Assembly: GCA_955652855.1 (NCBI GenBank) | Contig: CATPCN010000052.1 | Coordinates: 1 to 6,967 of the forward strand | DNA length: 6,967 bases | DNA from: an uncultured Chthoniobacterales bacterium | Lineage (GTDB): Bacteria > Verrucomicrobiota > Verrucomicrobiae > Chthoniobacterales > UBA10450 | Reading direction: 5' to 3' | Part shown: piece after piece, positions 5,635-6,967 of the stretch | Numbering within the stretch: position 1 is the stretch's first letter | Layout: each line of letters starts with the position of its first letter | Notes under the pieces: model-generated | Seen by the model: the letters and a program-made list of their open reading frames with translations, nothing else | Told to the model about the DNA's origin: nothing | Databases searched by the model: none | Made by a program: the position numbers and the translations under genes

Positions 5635-6045
5635 CTATTTCTTAACGATCTCGGCGTTCTCAATCATGTTGATGCCGTCTTTCTCGGCAAGTTTGCCTTT
5701 AACCGTGATCGTTTTGCCCGCGTATTCAGCGAGCTGATCGTTCATCGGTTTATGATCGCCCACGATGAGATAGGTCTTGCCTTCTGCGGCAATTCCCACC
5801 GGGCCACCGCCTTTGATGCACTTGGCCGCGCAGGCCGCGTGCTTTTCGCCTTTGGCGCCGTGATCGGCGTAGCACATCATGTCAACGACTTCGCCGGTGA
5901 CTTCTTTGCTCGCCGCGGCATCGGGGCCTTCTTTGCCCTTCTCTTCCGCCGCGAACGCGAGCGGAGCGAAAGCCATCGCTGCGGTGAAGGTGATCGCCAC
6001 CGCTGCGGTCAAAACGTTTGGTTTATTTGCTGTAGAGTTAAACAT
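5635..6045 (-). CDS. Small exported Cys/His-rich protein of unknown function
   Basis: I do not recognise a characterised family. The 136-residue product starts with a clear signal peptide (about 1-32, hydrophobic [20 protein letters not shown], likely cut after AFA, before AEEKGKEG), so it should be periplasmic or exported. After a charged linker, residues 49-136 look like a small beta-rich domain: [21 protein letters not shown], and [23 protein letters not shown], reminiscent of an OB-fold-like barrel. Between strands is a compact block C58-x3-H62-x6-H69-x2-C72-x3-C76, suited to binding a metal or forming disulfides; it is not a c-type haem motif. The ATG at 6045 overlaps the last codons of carA by 8 nt (ATGTTTAA), with a weak GGCGGA upstream, so it is translated from the carA transcript. 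I recall similar unnamed proteins in environmental bacteria, but assign no function. Confidence 0.85.
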   Translation of the reverse strand: MFNSTANKPNVLTAAVAITFTAAMAFAPLAFAAEEKGKEGPDAAASKEVTGEVVDMMCYADHGAKGEKHAACAAKCIKGGGPVGIAAEGKTYLIVGDHKPMNDQLAEYAGKTITVKGKLAEKDGINMIENAEIVKK

Positions 6046-6967
6046 GTTTCACTTTCCGCCCTTTCTCGCCCTCAATCAACTCGGCAAATTCCGAGAAGAA
6101 ATAGGATGCATCGTGCGGACCGGGCGCGGCTTCGGGATGATATTGCACGCTGAAGATCGGGAGCTCGCGATGTCGCATTCCTTCGACGGTGTTGTCGTTC
6201 AAATTAATGTGCGTGACTTCGATTTCGCTCGGCAATGATTTTGGATCGACCGCGAACCCGTGATTCTGCGCCGTGATCGCGACTTTCCCGCTGGCTAAAT
6301 CTTTGACCGGCTGATTTCCGCCGCGATGTCCGAACTTCAACTTGAATGTCGATCCGCCGTAGGCGAAACCGAGCACTTGATGTCCGAGACAAATGCCGAA
6401 GATCGGTTTTTTGCCCATGAGATCGCGAACGATTTCGTGTGTGTAACCGAGCGCCGCCGGATCGCCCGGCCCGTTCGAAAGAAAAATTCCGTCCGGATTT
6501 AGCGCGAGCACATCCGCTGCGCTCGCCGCCGCCGGAACGACGGTGACGCCGAAGCCGTGCCGTCGAAGTTGGCGCAGAATGTTTTCCTTGATGCCGTAGT
6601 CGTAAGCCGCGACGCGAAACCGAATCGGCGGAAGCGAGCGGGGACGCGGCGCAAGGTCGACATTGCCGGTCGCGACGCTCCATGGCTCGCTCAGTTTTGA
6701 ATCGGGATCCCATTCGTAAGCGGACTGAGTGGAAACTTCGCGCACGTAATCCATTCCGATCACGCCTTCGCCTTCGACTGCGCGCCGCGTCGCTTCTTCC
6801 TTCGAGATCTGCTCAGTCGTTAGGCAGGCTTTCATCGCGCCGAGCTCGCGCAGATGTCGCGTCAGTGCGCGCGTATCGATTCCTTGCACGCCCGGAATTT
6901 TCCAATGCCGCAAATAATCATCGAGCGATGATTCCGAGCGCCAGTTGCTCGGAATTTCGCTCAGCTC
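6038..6967 (-). CDS. carA: Carbamoyl-phosphate synthase small subunit (glutamine amidotransferase), 5' partial
   Basis: CarA splits glutamine and channels ammonia to CarB to make carbamoyl phosphate for pyrimidine and arginine synthesis. The frame is open to the right edge (first residues [19 protein letters not shown]), so a TTG at 6913 is internal. 309 residues are present; about 60-75 N-terminal ones are missing, judged by the usual length of about 370-380. The N-terminal domain end shows [23 protein letters not shown] sequence (here [13 protein letters not shown]). The class I amidotransferase domain has [24 protein letters not shown], nucleophile Cys193 in FGICLGHQ (codon 6389-6391), [21 protein letters not shown], and the partners His277 and Glu279 in [13 protein letters not shown]. 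All catalytic residues are intact. The gene stops with TAA inside the start of the next gene, which is a small exported protein rather than carB. Confidence 0.96.
   Translation of the reverse strand, partial: ELSEIPSNWRSESSLDDYLRHWKIPGVQGIDTRALTRHLRELGAMKACLTTEQISKEEATRRAVEGEGVIGMDYVREVSTQSAYEWDPDSKLSEPWSVATGNVDLAPRPRSLPPIRFRVAAYDYGIKENILRQLRRHGFGVTVVPAAASAADVLALNPDGIFLSNGPGDPAALGYTHEIVRDLMGKKPIFGICLGHQVLGFAYGGSTFKLKFGHRGGNQPVKDLASGKVAITAQNHGFAVDPKSLPSEIEVTHINLNDNTVEGMRHRELPIFSVQYHPEAAPGPHDASYFFSEFAELIEGEKGRKVKHV

Noticed and set aside
5752..6153. 133-residue open frame on the + strand opposite the Cys-rich protein gene and the carA end
   Set aside because: The codon composition looks like an antisense shadow, with many Arg and Ala and no motif. 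The minus-strand genes here have a signal peptide and clear catalytic motifs.
6911..6913. TTG at 6913 as the start of carA
   Set aside because: The frame continues to the right edge with the conserved CarA segment [13 protein letters not shown], so the gene is cut by the window.

Overview
The window is a compact, moderately GC-rich bacterial chromosome segment with seven protein genes (five whole, two cut by the window edges), almost no spare DNA, and no rRNA, tRNA, CRISPR array or transposase that I can see. All recognisable genes are housekeeping or envelope functions. The best lineage clue is the layout mlaE-mlaF-mlaD with an MCE protein ending in a QPWRLIWPSTKK block, next to a poxvirus-like topoisomerase IB. 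From memory this fits a soil-type Verrucomicrobia (Chthoniobacter/Udaeobacter-like) genome. That placement is an inference and no marker gene here proves it. Weak or absent Shine-Dalgarno sequences and GTG starts fit such a lineage too.

Layout, left to right. Positions 3-944 (+): most of a bacterial type IB DNA topoisomerase, its N-terminus lost at the left edge. Positions 934-3579 (-): a tightly overlapping mlaE-mlaF-mlaD operon for an MCE-type lipid ABC transporter; mlaD converges on the topoisomerase gene and overlaps it by 11 bp. Positions 3580-3666: the divergent promoter region. Positions 3667-4722 (+): an exported isoaspartyl peptidase/L-asparaginase, followed after 27 bp by a family 2 glycosyltransferase (4750-5478, +) of the polyprenyl-phosphate glucosyltransferase type. 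Positions 5469-5561: an imperfect palindromic repeat that supplies the glycosyltransferase stop codon. Positions 5581-5614: a strong hairpin. Positions 5635-6045 (-): a small secreted Cys/His-rich protein whose start overlaps the end of carA. Positions 6038-6967 (-): the C-terminal four fifths of carA, running off the right edge.

How the genes work together. MlaE (permease), MlaF (ATPase) and MlaD (periplasmic MCE ring) should form one inner-membrane complex that moves phospholipid between the membranes. No mlaB or mlaC lies in the window. The asparaginase/peptidase and the small Cys-rich protein are both predicted to be exported. CarA supplies ammonia to CarB for carbamoyl phosphate, but carB does not lie directly downstream.

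I found no convincing new defence or mobile system. The most interesting items are the uncharacterised Cys/His secreted protein translationally overlapping carA, the palindromic repeat that provides a gene's stop codon, and a T8 run placed just before the mlaE/mlaF junction that could in principle allow a -1 frameshift fusion.
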